From contig PDPU01000040.1 in the NCBI GenBank assembly GCA_002746645.1, positions 1 to 64,000 of the forward strand: a stretch of DNA of 64,000 bases, in the 5' to 3' direction. This DNA is from Gammaproteobacteria bacterium (lineage in GTDB: Bacteria > Pseudomonadota > Gammaproteobacteria > Granulosicoccales > Granulosicoccaceae). The position numbers and the translations under genes were made by a program. Every line of letters begins with the position of its first letter. The stretch's first letter is position 1. The notes under the pieces are model-generated. The model did no database searches. It saw nothing but the letters and a program-made list of their open reading frames with translations, and had not been told where the DNA came from. Positions 50,501 through 59,677 of this stretch are shown in pieces.

Positions 50501-52968
50501 TCAGAGCACTCCTCAGTCGCCTGTTCGAACGCTGGGTTCGCCCCGAAGTCATGCCGGAGGATCCGGCAGCGATGCTGGCCGACAGGCCGACGCTCTACAT
50601 CATCGAGAACGGTGGCCTTGCCGACCTCGCGGCGCTGCGACTTGCCGCTGCCGACAAGAACCTGCCTTTACCCGACGAACCACTCGCGATCGGTGATGGC
50701 TTTCGCGAAAGCCGCAGCTGGATCTCGAGCGTACAGGACAGTGGCCGCAGGCGATGGCGGCAGAGCCGCCGGCTGCAGCAGCAACACAAACAGTTTCGCG
50801 AGCTGTTCGAAGCCCTCCTGAGCGACCCAGCGAGCGACCTTCAGGTGGTGCCTGTGGCGGTCTACTGGGGGCGAGCACCCGGCAAGGAAGCGTCCTTCTG
50901 GCAACTCGTGTTCTCCGAAGACTGGGAAATCGCGGGACGCCTGCGCCGCCTCGTGAAAAGCATCCTGCACGGGCGCAACACGCTGCTGAGCATCAGCGAA
51001 CCGGTCTCGCTTCGGGAATTCATCTGGCGCGACGCAAACGCCGACGAACTCGAGAAGAAGCTGCTGCGCCTGCTGCGACTGCATTTCCGCAAGCGACGCA
51101 TGGCAACGCTCGGCCCGGACCAGTCACACCGCCGCATGCTCATCGACCACGTACTGGCCGACGACGCCGTACGCCGCGAGATCGCCCGTCAGGCCAGGGA
51201 ATCGCGTCATTCGGAAAAGCGCATGCGCTTCAAGGCCGAACGCTACGCCTGGGAGATCGCGGCCGACATGTCCTATACGACAGTGCGCACACTGCACCGC
51301 CCGCTGACACGGCTCTGGAACGAACTCTACGATGGCGTGGAACTCGACGGCATGGAGCGCCTCAAGCGCGCGGCCGATACGCATTCGCTGGTGTACGTCC
51401 CCTGCCACCGCAGCCACATCGACTACCTGCTGCTTTCCTACATTCTCTATACCCACGGGCTGTCGCTGCCACACATTGCCGCCGGCGTGAACCTGAACCT
51501 GCCCGTGGTCGGCGGCATCCTGCGCCGCGGCGGGGCTTTCTTTCTCCGACGAACCTTTGCCGGCAAGCCACTCTACGCGCGCGTGTTCAATGCCTACCTG
51601 ACGGTCATCCTGCAGCGGGGCAATGCCCTCGAGTACTTCATCGAGGGTGGCCGCAGCCGCACGGGACTGCTGCTGCCACCAAAACCCGGCATGCTGGCAA
51701 TGACGCTGCACGCCTACCTGCGCAAGCCGTCTCGACCGATCGCCTTCATTCCCGTGTACTTCGGCTACGAACGCTTGCTGGAAGGCCGCGCATTCACGAG
51801 CGAGCTTGCCGGTGGCAGGAAGCGGAAGGAATCGATTTTCGGCCTGCTCAGATCGCTCGGAACCCTGCGCGAAGACTATGGCCATGTCTACGTGAACATC
51901 GGTGAACCGATCGAACTCGACACGCTGCTGCGGCAGGAAAACGACGGCTGGCGCCAGCTGCCGGTAACAAGCGAACGACCTGCATGGATTCAGCCCGTGG
52001 TGACACGACTCGGCAACACCATCATGCGTTCGATCAATGCCGCGGCGTGCGTGACGCCGATCAGCCTCCTCGCCACCACGCTGCTGACCACACCCCGGGG
52101 GCGCATCGCGCGCGCCGAATTCATCGAAGAAGTGCTGCTCTACCATCGCCTGCTGCAAGCCTCGCACGACGAGAATTCGATCGTCGAGGTGCCCGACATC
52201 GACCCCGAAGCGCTGATCGCCCACGGTATCCGTCTCGGCTATCTCGAAGAACAACAGGACGACATCGGCACGGTGCTCGCGATTCGCCCGGGGCAGGCCG
52301 CGGCCCTGACCTACTTCCGCAACAACATCCTGCACCTGCTGTGTCTGCCGGCGCTGCTCGCGGCCGGATTCAGCAATCGACGCAGCCGCAAGCGCAGTGA
52401 ACTCGAAACTCTCGTGAGACGCGTACTGCCGTTCCTGAAGGTCGAACTGTTCCTGCCGAACACCCTCGGCGTCGATGCCATCGATGAATCACTGCAGGCG
52501 ATGCTCGACGCCGGGTTGCTGCACGTCGAAGGTGATTCGCTGGCGAGCGCCGCCGGCGGCACCCTCGAAGCAGTGTCGCTGATGCGCCTCGCCGAACTCA
52601 TGATGCCGACACTCAGACGAGACTACCTCTGCGCCTCTCTGATCGCACGTGCCGAGCAACACCGCATCAACCGCGAGGAACTCGCCGGATTCTGCGAGAA
52701 GGTCGCCAGAAGGCTCGAGAACACCCAGGGCTGGCGTGCCGAGGACCTGTACAACAAGTCACAATTCAAGGTATTCATCGACACGCTGGAGCGCGAAGGC
52801 TACCTGCAGCGCGACGGCGACATGCTCGCCGCCACCCCGGCGATGCAGCGGGTGGAAAGCGAGGCACGAAGCCTCCTCGGCGAACAGGTACGTCATGCTA
52901 TTCTCAATGCCGTCGCGCGCGCCCGGTCGAGTCACCCGGAGCAGGCTCGTGACAGGCCCGGTTCGTGA
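50497..52968 (+). CDS. plsB: Glycerol-3-phosphate 1-O-acyltransferase PlsB
   Basis: The 823-residue inner-membrane enzyme catalyses the first acylation of glycerol-3-phosphate in phospholipid synthesis, using acyl-ACP or acyl-CoA. Acyltransferase blocks I-IV are all present: VPCHRSHIDYLLLSY (HxxxxD), GAFFLRRTFAG, FIEGGRSRTGLLLPPKPG and IAFIPVYFGYERLLEGRAF (in part). Length is close to E. coli PlsB (807). It is the last gene of the coupled glucosidase-GTPase-GTPase-plsB operon. Confidence 0.95.
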   Translation: MIRALLSRLFERWVRPEVMPEDPAAMLADRPTLYIIENGGLADLAALRLAAADKNLPLPDEPLAIGDGFRESRSWISSVQDSGRRRWRQSRRLQQQHKQFRELFEALLSDPASDLQVVPVAVYWGRAPGKEASFWQLVFSEDWEIAGRLRRLVKSILHGRNTLLSISEPVSLREFIWRDANADELEKKLLRLLRLHFRKRRMATLGPDQSHRRMLIDHVLADDAVRREIARQARESRHSEKRMRFKAERYAWEIAADMSYTTVRTLHRPLTRLWNELYDGVELDGMERLKRAADTHSLVYVPCHRSHIDYLLLSYILYTHGLSLPHIAAGVNLNLPVVGGILRRGGAFFLRRTFAGKPLYARVFNAYLTVILQRGNALEYFIEGGRSRTGLLLPPKPGMLAMTLHAYLRKPSRPIAFIPVYFGYERLLEGRAFTSELAGGRKRKESIFGLLRSLGTLREDYGHVYVNIGEPIELDTLLRQENDGWRQLPVTSERPAWIQPVVTRLGNTIMRSINAAACVTPISLLATTLLTTPRGRIARAEFIEEVLLYHRLLQASHDENSIVEVPDIDPEALIAHGIRLGYLEEQQDDIGTVLAIRPGQAAALTYFRNNILHLLCLPALLAAGFSNRRSRKRSELETLVRRVLPFLKVELFLPNTLGVDAIDESLQAMLDAGLLHVEGDSLASAAGGTLEAVSLMRLAELMMPTLRRDYLCASLIARAEQHRINREELAGFCEKVARRLENTQGWRAEDLYNKSQFKVFIDTLEREGYLQRDGDMLAATPAMQRVESEARSLLGEQVRHAILNAVARARSSHPEQARDRPGS

Positions 52969-53083
52969 CGGGCCGAACCGGGATGCGGCCTGAGCCAGAG
53001 GCGCACAACCCCGGGCAGGCATGACTCCTGCTTCACCCGGTGTTCCTTCCAATGTCGCGCTCTGATGGCGCCTGGTGTCTTCC

Positions 53084-54409
53084 ATGAAGCCGAATCTGCT
53101 TGCTTCCCTTCTCGCCGGTATCGCTGCCGCCGGCATGACACCCTCCGCGGGTGCGGTCGGCCCCGATGATGCGCGCTCGATCGGGCTCGGCGGTTCGGCC
53201 ATTGCCAATGGCCAGGGTGTGATGGGAGCGCTGCAGAACCCCTCGAGTCTGCTCGAGATGCAACGCCAGGGCAAGACCAGCCACACCTACTTCGGTGCCG
53301 TGGTGGATCTGCGCACGCCCGAGGGTACGCAAGACCTGATCGACGACGAAAGTGACGAACATCTCGTCGATGACCTCGAGACCGAGTTCGACCTTCTCGA
53401 CGAGCGCGTGATCACCTGTGACGCCTCGCTCGAATCGAACGATGACGTCTGTCTCGACGATCTCGAGAACTTCAACGATCTCGGCAATCGCCTGCTGCGC
53501 ATCATCGACCTTGCCGACGGCAACGATTTCGCGGGTCAGGGCCACGCTGGCATCGGGGTCGCGTTGACCGGCGGTCCGGTGCCGCTCGCCATCCATTTCG
53601 GTGCGCGCGTCACCGGCATTGCCACGGCGGAAATCGACCCGGGCGACCGCGAGTACGTCGCCACCTTCGAGGAAATCACCGACGATGGCACGATCACATG
53701 GGGTGAGGTGCTCGACAGCTCCTACCTCGTGCAGAACGGCAATCTCCTCACCGTGAACCAACCCCAGGACACGCTCCTGTCCACCGGTGAAAGCGCGGTG
53801 CTCTACCGCACCGAACTCTCGGTGGCACTCGCACGAAGCTTCGGACTCGGCAAACGCACGCTGGATGTCGGCATCACGCCGAAAATCTCGCAACTCAAGG
53901 CGCAGAGCGCCGATGTGGCGCTCGCCGAGGAATTCGAGCGTGATACCGCATCGATCAGTGACCGGCTCGAGGACAGCGAAGTCAGTGAAACCTCCTTCAC
54001 GCTGGATGTGGGCTTCGGCACCCGCCTCGACCCGTTGCCGCTGCGACTCTCTGCGGTGGTCCGGAACCTCGTGCCGGAGTCGATCGAAACCAGGTCGGGC
54101 TACGAATTCGAAACCACACCACAACTCATCATCGGCGGCCACTACGAGCTCGGCAACGTCGACCTTACTACCGATCTCGCGCTCAACTCGGCAACGGTCG
54201 ACGGCATTGACACCCGGATCGCCGCAATCGGCATCGAACATCAAGGCAGCGTGGTGGCGCTGCGTGCCGGTCTGTCGATCGACAGCGAACGCGACGTGGA
54301 CGAAACAGCCATCAGCCTCGGACTCGGACTCGGTCCGCTGCAGTTCTCCGCCCGTGCCACCGGCGAAGATGCCCTGCAGGCCGGCGCGCAACTGTCCTGG
54401 TCATTCTGA
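53084..54409 (+). CDS. TraF-like outer-membrane beta-barrel protein
   Basis: The 441-residue protein has a signal peptide (LLASLLAGIAAAGMTPSAGA) and a long beta-rich body ending with an aromatic residue (QLSWSF), typical of an outer-membrane barrel. It shows the N-terminal DARSIGLGGSAIANGQGVMGALQNPSSL (in part: RSIGLGGSAIANGQGVMGA) of the plasmid TraF_2/FadL-like group, which is annotated as 'conjugal transfer TraF' but is widely found on chromosomes without any conjugation genes. The start at ATG 53084 is preferred over GTG 53075. No transfer genes surround it. Confidence 0.75.
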   Translation: MKPNLLASLLAGIAAAGMTPSAGAVGPDDARSIGLGGSAIANGQGVMGALQNPSSLLEMQRQGKTSHTYFGAVVDLRTPEGTQDLIDDESDEHLVDDLETEFDLLDERVITCDASLESNDDVCLDDLENFNDLGNRLLRIIDLADGNDFAGQGHAGIGVALTGGPVPLAIHFGARVTGIATAEIDPGDREYVATFEEITDDGTITWGEVLDSSYLVQNGNLLTVNQPQDTLLSTGESAVLYRTELSVALARSFGLGKRTLDVGITPKISQLKAQSADVALAEEFERDTASISDRLEDSEVSETSFTLDVGFGTRLDPLPLRLSAVVRNLVPESIETRSGYEFETTPQLIIGGHYELGNVDLTTDLALNSATVDGIDTRIAAIGIEHQGSVVALRAGLSIDSERDVDETAISLGLGLGPLQFSARATGEDALQAGAQLSWSF

Positions 54410-54493
54410 ATCGCGAACCACCGGCACGGTTCCCGATGCTTCGCCGAAGCCTGAACCGAGCTTTCCTGCTGCATCATTGCGCGCAACCGTGAC

Positions 54494-55234
54494 TCACTGT
54501 CGCAGGCGCCGCCTGACAGTGTTGCGTGCCGCTCGTTTGCACGCGGAAGGCAAGGCCAGCGTGTCGAGCCGGCGTGTCCACTCGCGCGCATCGAGTGCCT
54601 CGCGCGAGAACACACCGATGGCGTTCTCATAGGCAGGGAGCGACCAGCGCATGGCTTCGCCGAAGCCATGATCGGCCAGTACCGCCGCAGCTTCGGCCAG
54701 TTCGTGCCGTGCGATGGTGTTGACCACGAGCAGCCCGGCATCACCGATGTTGTGGGCGAGCGTGGCCACCCAGGCGTCACTCATCGGCACAGCGCGCTCG
54801 GGCCTGCCATCGACATGCCCGAACAGATCATCGACCAGCAGATCGAAGGGTTCTCCGTTCCAGCCCGCAAGCATGGCTCGTGCATCGCCCTCGACCAGTT
54901 CGGCCCCGATATCGTCGAGACCGAAATACCGTCTTGCAAGAACGATGTGCTCGGCGTCGTATTCGACACCGACGATGGACATCGCCGGACGCAGCAAGGC
55001 CAGCTGCCGCAGCGCCGCTCCACCCCCGACACCCAGCACCAGCGCGCGTGACTGCGTCATCTCGTCTCGATACAGTACCGGCAGGCTGAGACAGTCCCAG
55101 ATGCCACCGGAAAAGGGGCGATTCTCGTTCCACTGGCTGTGGAACACGCCATTGGTGTAGAGACGCATCGAACCACCGTGCTGACGCACGCTGTAGTGGT
55201 TGCTGCCGCAATGGTGTTCGTGAAGGGTGCTCAC
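54494..55234 (-). CDS. Spermidine-synthase-like SAM-dependent methyltransferase
   Basis: The product has about 246 residues with a Rossmann methyltransferase core: ALVLGVGGGAALRQLAL, SIVGVEYDAEHIVLARRYFG (in part: IVGVEYDAEHIVLARR), VEGDARAML and FDLLVDDLFGH. The arrangement resembles the spermidine synthase fold without the polyamine-binding aspartates being identifiable. GTG 55234 (STLHEHHCGSNHYSV) is a plausible start; the open frame extends to 55489, but that part is repeat-rich and not protein-like. The substrate is unknown. It converges on the TraF-like gene and is divergent from the universal stress protein gene. Confidence 0.65.
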   Translation of the reverse strand: MSTLHEHHCGSNHYSVRQHGGSMRLYTNGVFHSQWNENRPFSGGIWDCLSLPVLYRDEMTQSRALVLGVGGGAALRQLALLRPAMSIVGVEYDAEHIVLARRYFGLDDIGAELVEGDARAMLAGWNGEPFDLLVDDLFGHVDGRPERAVPMSDAWVATLAHNIGDAGLLVVNTIARHELAEAAAVLADHGFGEAMRWSLPAYENAIGVFSREALDAREWTRRLDTLALPSACKRAARNTVRRRLRQ

Positions 55235-55576
55235 GTTCTTCGGTTTCGCTCGTCTGATTGTCCAGTCCGGTTGCTGATGTCCAGTCCGATATCGGGGATC
55301 CTGCCTGTGACAACTGCTATCGAGAACCTTGCCTCGGATTTGCAATTCGCGGTCGCAGGCGCGACAATCAATCGGCAACATGCCCGGATACGGGCCATGC
55401 ACCTCGACATCACTCGGTCGGTATGCACGGAAAGGGCCCGGTACTTCGACATCACTCGGCCGGTATCCTGCCGAATGATAGAGCGCCAATTATTCGGCAT
55501 GAATGTCGTCACAAGTGTTTGCACACTCTGTCACAATAGCGTCACTCAGAAAAACTCAAGGAGCAACAGGTCTCAA
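55235..55576. other. Intergenic region with 41-bp direct duplication
   Basis: A 342-base gap between the divergent methyltransferase and stress-protein genes, less GC-rich than its surroundings. It contains two near-identical 21-base segments (tcgacatcactcgg-t/c-cggtat) at 55404-55424 and 55445-55465, within a duplicated unit of about 41 bases. AGGAG at 55558-55562 is a possible ribosome site for the stress protein. No convincing gene is seen. Confidence 0.7.
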
Positions 55577-56014
55577 ATGAGCACGAAAATAATCGCTGGA
55601 CTCGAAGGCGCAACGTCAGGAGACAAGGCCCTGGCACATGCACATGACCTCGCAAAGATGATCGGCGATTGCGAGCTGATCGTCGTCTATGTCATCGAGT
55701 GGTCACCCTTCACCTTCCAGACCCCGGAAGAAAACGCCGAACGGCACAAGCGTCGCGAGGAGGAAATCGCTACCGCCCAACAGCGTGTGATCGACCCGGC
55801 ACTCGAGGCGCTCAAGGCCGATGGCATCTCGGCGCGTGGTGTCGTACGCCACGGCAACGTCGCGGTCATCATCGAACAGATCGCCGAGGAGGAGTCAGCC
55901 CAGCAGATCATCGTGGCCAGAAAAGGCACCGGTGGCGGCCTGCGCGAACGACTGATGGGTTCGACGGCTTCCGATCTTGCCATGCACTCGCACCGGCCCG
56001 TGACGGTGGTGTAA
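55577..56014 (+). CDS. Universal stress protein (UspA family)
   Basis: The 145-residue single-domain protein has MSTKIIAGLEGATSGDKALAHA at the N-terminus and the C-terminal nucleotide-binding signature IIVARKGTGGGLRERLMGSTASDLAMHSHRPVTVV (in part: RLMGSTASDLAMHSHRPVTV; core G-2x-G-9x-G-S/T type). It may bind ATP. Start at ATG 55577, where homology begins; the frame is open further upstream. It is followed after 48 bases by the AGCS transporter gene, so they may be co-transcribed. Confidence 0.9.
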   Translation: MSTKIIAGLEGATSGDKALAHAHDLAKMIGDCELIVVYVIEWSPFTFQTPEENAERHKRREEEIATAQQRVIDPALEALKADGISARGVVRHGNVAVIIEQIAEEESAQQIIVARKGTGGGLRERLMGSTASDLAMHSHRPVTVV

Positions 56015-56062
56015 ACGGATCGCGGTAACGATACCAGGCAAATGAAGGAGAACTTTCGTCCC

Positions 56063-57646
56063 ATGAATCGAATTCGTCATTCACTACCGTCGCTGCGAAA
56101 GCCGACGGCAATTGCCGCGATCGCAGTGGCGCTGATCACGATGCTCGGCAGCACCGTTGCCAACGCCCAGGAAAGCGGTGGCATCGACGCCGCCGTGAAC
56201 GACGCCTTCATCAACGCGACAGGCTGGTTCGTCAAAGGCATCTTTGCCTCGGTCCCCGGTACCAGTTTTCCCTGGATCGTGCTCTGGCTGGTTGTCGGTG
56301 CCATGGTATTCACACTCTACTTCGGCTTCATCCAGTTCCGCGCCGTGGGTCATTCCATCTCACTGGTCAAGGGCGACTACTCCGACCCGAACAATGCCGG
56401 TGAAGTCAGCCACTTCCAGGCACTCGCCACTGCCCTTTCGGGCACGGTCGGTCTCGGCAACATCGCAGGTGTCGCCGTCGCCGTCGGCATCGGCGGCCCC
56501 GGTGCCACCTTCTGGATGATACTTGCGGGCCTGCTCGGCATGGCCTCGAAATTCACCGAGTGCACGCTCGGTGTGAAATACCGCAACGAATTCCCCGACG
56601 GACACGTCTCGGGCGGCCCGATGTACTACCTCTCCAAGGGATTCAAGGACAGGAAGCTGTTCGGTGGCGGCATTCTCGCGGCACTGTTCTCCATCTTCTG
56701 CATTCTCGGCTCGCTCGGTGGTGGCAACATGTTCCAGGCCAACCAGGCACACGCGCAGCTTTCCGGCCTTGTGGGTGACTACCCCGGCTGGATCACCGGC
56801 GTCGTCTTTGCCGGTATCGTCTTCGCCGTCATCGTGGGTGGCATCAAGTCGATTGCCCGCGTCACCGAAAAGATCGTGCCCTTCATGGGCATCCTCTACG
56901 TCGCAACCGCACTGATCATCATCATCGTGAACGCCGACAAGCTTGGCTGGGCCTTCGGCCAGATCTTCCAGGGTGCCTTCACGGGTCTCGGCGTGGCAGG
57001 CGGCATGGTCGGCGCTCTGATCCAGGGCTTCAAGCGAGCCGCCTTCTCGAACGAGGCAGGCGTCGGCTCCGCGGCCATCGCGCATTCGGCCGTCAAGACC
57101 AACGAACCGATCACCGAAGGCTTCGTTTCGCTTCTCGAGCCCTTCATCGACACCGTGGTCATCTGCACGATGACGGCACTCGTGATCATCATCTCGCAGC
57201 AACTCATGGTCGACCCCGCCACCGGCAATTATATCGTTACCGAAAGCGGTACCATCCAGACCGTCGGTGATACATCGGGCGTTGCACTGACGTCGGCGGC
57301 ATTCGCCACGGGCATGCCGTTCTTCCCGGTCGTACTCGCCATCGCGGTGGTGTTGTTCGCGTTCTCGACCATGATCAGCTGGTCCTACTACGGCCTCAAG
57401 GCCTGGACCTATCTCTTCGGCGAAGGCAAGACCAAGGAACTCATCTTCAAGGTCATCTTCTGCCTGTTCGTGGTCGTCGGTGCGGCAGCCAACCTCGGCC
57501 CGGTCATCGACTTCTCCGATGCCGCGATCTTCGCCATGGCGATCGTGAACATCATCGGCCTCTACTGCCTGATGCCGGTGGTGAAGGCCGAACTCAAGTC
57601 CTATCAGGCGAGAATCAAATCGGGCGAAATCAGGAAGTTCAAGTAA
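56063..57646 (+). CDS. Sodium:alanine/glycine symporter (AGCS family)
   Basis: This transporter has about 527 residues and 10-11 membrane helices, with AGCS signatures [35 protein letters not shown] (in part: [15 protein letters not shown]), [20 protein letters not shown] (in part: [16 protein letters not shown]) and [14 protein letters not shown]. It imports alanine or glycine with Na+. Unusually, the first helix is preceded by a signal-peptide-like stretch ending AQESGG. AAGGAG lies about 12 bases before ATG 56063; ATG 56042 is an alternative. A rho-independent terminator follows. Confidence 0.92.
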   Translation: MNRIRHSLPSLRKPTAIAAIAVALITMLGSTVANAQESGGIDAAVNDAFINATGWFVKGIFASVPGTSFPWIVLWLVVGAMVFTLYFGFIQFRAVGHSISLVKGDYSDPNNAGEVSHFQALATALSGTVGLGNIAGVAVAVGIGGPGATFWMILAGLLGMASKFTECTLGVKYRNEFPDGHVSGGPMYYLSKGFKDRKLFGGGILAALFSIFCILGSLGGGNMFQANQAHAQLSGLVGDYPGWITGVVFAGIVFAVIVGGIKSIARVTEKIVPFMGILYVATALIIIIVNADKLGWAFGQIFQGAFTGLGVAGGMVGALIQGFKRAAFSNEAGVGSAAIAHSAVKTNEPITEGFVSLLEPFIDTVVICTMTALVIIISQQLMVDPATGNYIVTESGTIQTVGDTSGVALTSAAFATGMPFFPVVLAIAVVLFAFSTMISWSYYGLKAWTYLFGEGKTKELIFKVIFCLFVVVGAAANLGPVIDFSDAAIFAMAIVNIIGLYCLMPVVKAELKSYQARIKSGEIRKFK

Positions 57647-57683
57647 ACGGCGACTTGCGAAAAACAGGACGAGAAAGGATCAG

Positions 57684-57706
57684 GGCCCGGAATTCCGGGC
57701 CTTTTT
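57684..57706 (+). terminator. Rho-independent terminator after the AGCS gene
   Basis: Perfect 7-bp stem ggcccgg-aatt-ccgggcc (stem can be read through the loop as a palindrome) followed by five T residues, 38 bases after the AGCS stop. Confidence 0.85.
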
Positions 57707-57824
57707 CATGCGCGATCGCGCGACTCGCTTGCCGACAACCACCGATCGGGCGCCATGACAACCCGACAGCGGCCCTGTCTGCCCATCGAGAAACACGGCA
57801 AGGCACACGGCAAGGCAACAAGCC

Positions 57825-58304
57825 TCATCCGCCCCGAGCACGCTCCTCGAGCACGTGGTGTTTCGCCTGCATGAAGTCACGGTGCTTCAGATGCAGAAGC
57901 TCGCTGAGTTTTCTGATCGTGTAGTCTTCCTGGTGGTCGATGGTGCCGTCGGCAAGAGCGACGCGCCACATGTCCTCGACAAGACGGGTCTTCCCCGTCT
58001 TGTCGAAGCGCTCGTTGACCGCGCGCACATGTTCGTGCAGCGAAACGGCACCATCAGCCTCGGCGAGCGCTTCGTCGAACAAGGTATCGATCTCGCCCCG
58101 TTCGAGCGAGGTATTCGCGAGCAGTGCCATCGTTACCGTTTCACGCTCTTCGGGCGCGATGTCATGATCGCTTCTCGCAATCTCGATCAGCAGTACCGCC
58201 ATGACCCGTTCACTGGCGATGCGTGACTGTTTTCCGGCCGGATCATCGTCGTTGCCCAGACTTGCGGCAAGACGATCCAGCCAGCGTACGAACTGACCGG
58301 CCAT
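57825..58304 (-). CDS. TerB-like domain protein
   Basis: The 159-residue helical protein has the TerB/DjlA-N pattern: RVMAVLLIEIARSDHDIAPEERETV (in part: AVLLIEIARSDHDIAPEE), EADGAVSLHEHVR and MWRVALADGTIDHQEDYTIRKLSELL (in part: RVALADGTIDHQEDYTIRK), i.e. two acidic metal-binding-type repeats. No signal peptide, so cytoplasmic. Its start overlaps the stop of the OmpA-type gene as TGATG. TerB-like proteins of this size have no settled function; tellurite resistance is not implied. Confidence 0.82.
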   Translation of the reverse strand: MAGQFVRWLDRLAASLGNDDDPAGKQSRIASERVMAVLLIEIARSDHDIAPEERETVTMALLANTSLERGEIDTLFDEALAEADGAVSLHEHVRAVNERFDKTGKTRLVEDMWRVALADGTIDHQEDYTIRKLSELLHLKHRDFMQAKHHVLEERARGG

Positions 58305-59677
58305 CAGGGCTCGATCAGTATTTCAGTGCGGCGGTTCTCGGCACGCCCTTCCTCGGTTTCATTGCTGACAATGGGTTCGGATTCTCCGACACCCTCGGTG
58401 GCAATGCGATTGCCCTTGATGCCATGATCGACGAGATAGTGCTTGACCGATTCGGCACGACGGCGTGACAGCCCGAGGTTGTAGTCCTCGGTACCGATCC
58501 AGTCGGTATGACCGCGGAGCAGCAACTGGAAGGGCTCGTTGAGCGCCTCCTCGACAAAGATATCGAGGATGAGCTGCTCTTCGTCGGTGATGTCGCTGTG
58601 ATCGAAGGCGAAATGTACCACTGGCAGTTCAATGACTGCCTGCATCGTCGTGTCGTCGGCGATGTCCGATGCTTCGACCGGCGCCATCACGGGTGCCGCA
58701 TGACGAAGCTCGGGCTCGGCTTCGCGAACCCGCCCGAAGCGCTTGAGTAACGCCAGTGAGAGATACTTTGCGTCGGTGTCGTAGGCGTTGTACTCACCGC
58801 GCAGGCCGAAACCGTTGCCGAAGCCGTACTCGAGGCCTGCACCGAAAGCCGCATGCACGTCGTGATCACGTTGGTAATCGAGGTCGGAATCGTTGTTCAT
58901 CGCACCGACACCCGCCTTCAGGAACATTGACAGGCCCTCACGGCGAAAGGCACCCGAACGAGAGCGCGATAGTGGCACAAAGCCATCGCGGCTGTTGAGT
59001 AGCCACAGCACGGCGCTGAGGCCATAGACCTGGTAATCGACGACACCCACCGGATCATCGAGAAAGTCCATACCCGCCTCACCGAGATCGGCAAGATAGA
59101 GCTCGGCCGACAGCATCCGCATGATGTCGTAGCCGAGTGCCAGGTGAAATCCCGAATCGGTATCGTCACCGACGGTCAGCGCGTTGTTGTGGGAACGCGG
59201 TTCGAGAAGCGTCGTGCCCGCGCCGATCATGGCGTAGGGGCGGCGGGTGAAACCAACATGCTCGACATCGGAATCAGCTTCGGCCGCTCTCATGACTTCG
59301 GCCTCCGCATTCCCGGCACCAGCCTCCACCTTCTCGGCACCGGCGTCAGCAGCCTCCATGGCGTTTTCCTCGGCAACGCTGGCAACGTTGTCCGACGTAC
59401 CGTCAACGAGTGCCGAAGTGCGGCCATCGGCACCCTCGGTGACCACAGCCGCAGCAAGGGTAACCGGAGCGGCCGCTGAGCCGACCTCGATCCCGGACAG
59501 GGTGGTGTCGGTGTCTTCACGAGCGCTGCGCTCCCACTGCCAGTTGGCCGTGCTCGGACGCGCCTCGATATCACCTGCCACCAGATGTTCAGCGCGCAGC
59601 GTTGTGGCAAGTGCCGACGCGCTGACCACGGCCACGGCGAACGCAACTGGCTTCAGCTTGAAGTGTCGAGCCCTCAT
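58304..59677 (-). CDS. OmpA-family outer-membrane protein (paralogue 2)
   Basis: The 457-residue protein has a signal peptide (PVAFAVAVVSASALATTLRA), an Ala/Glu/Asp-rich spacer of about 150 residues, a barrel-like domain (AMIGAGTTLLEPRSH ... FGAGLEYGFGNGFGLRGEYNAY in part: FGLRGEYNAYDTDAKYL) and a C-terminal OmpA domain (FAFDHSDITDEEQLILDIF in part; RGHTDWIGTEDYN; ENRRTEILIEP). Start ATG 59677 overlaps the stop of the upstream repeat protein (ATGA); the longer open frame to 59824 is out of step with that gene. The barrel is paralogous to the protein at 20.0-21.3 kb. Confidence 0.9.
   Translation of the reverse strand: MRARHFKLKPVAFAVAVVSASALATTLRAEHLVAGDIEARPSTANWQWERSAREDTDTTLSGIEVGSAAAPVTLAAAVVTEGADGRTSALVDGTSDNVASVAEENAMEAADAGAEKVEAGAGNAEAEVMRAAEADSDVEHVGFTRRPYAMIGAGTTLLEPRSHNNALTVGDDTDSGFHLALGYDIMRMLSAELYLADLGEAGMDFLDDPVGVVDYQVYGLSAVLWLLNSRDGFVPLSRSRSGAFRREGLSMFLKAGVGAMNNDSDLDYQRDHDVHAAFGAGLEYGFGNGFGLRGEYNAYDTDAKYLSLALLKRFGRVREAEPELRHAAPVMAPVEASDIADDTTMQAVIELPVVHFAFDHSDITDEEQLILDIFVEEALNEPFQLLLRGHTDWIGTEDYNLGLSRRRAESVKHYLVDHGIKGNRIATEGVGESEPIVSNETEEGRAENRRTEILIEP

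Noticed and set aside
53084..54409. Evidence for a conjugative element from the TraF-like name
   Set aside because: This family is common on chromosomes as an outer-membrane protein; no relaxase, coupling protein, pilus or integration gene is present.
57825..58304. Tellurite resistance locus from the TerB-like domain
   Set aside because: None of the other ter genes is nearby, and stand-alone TerB-like proteins have varied or unknown roles.
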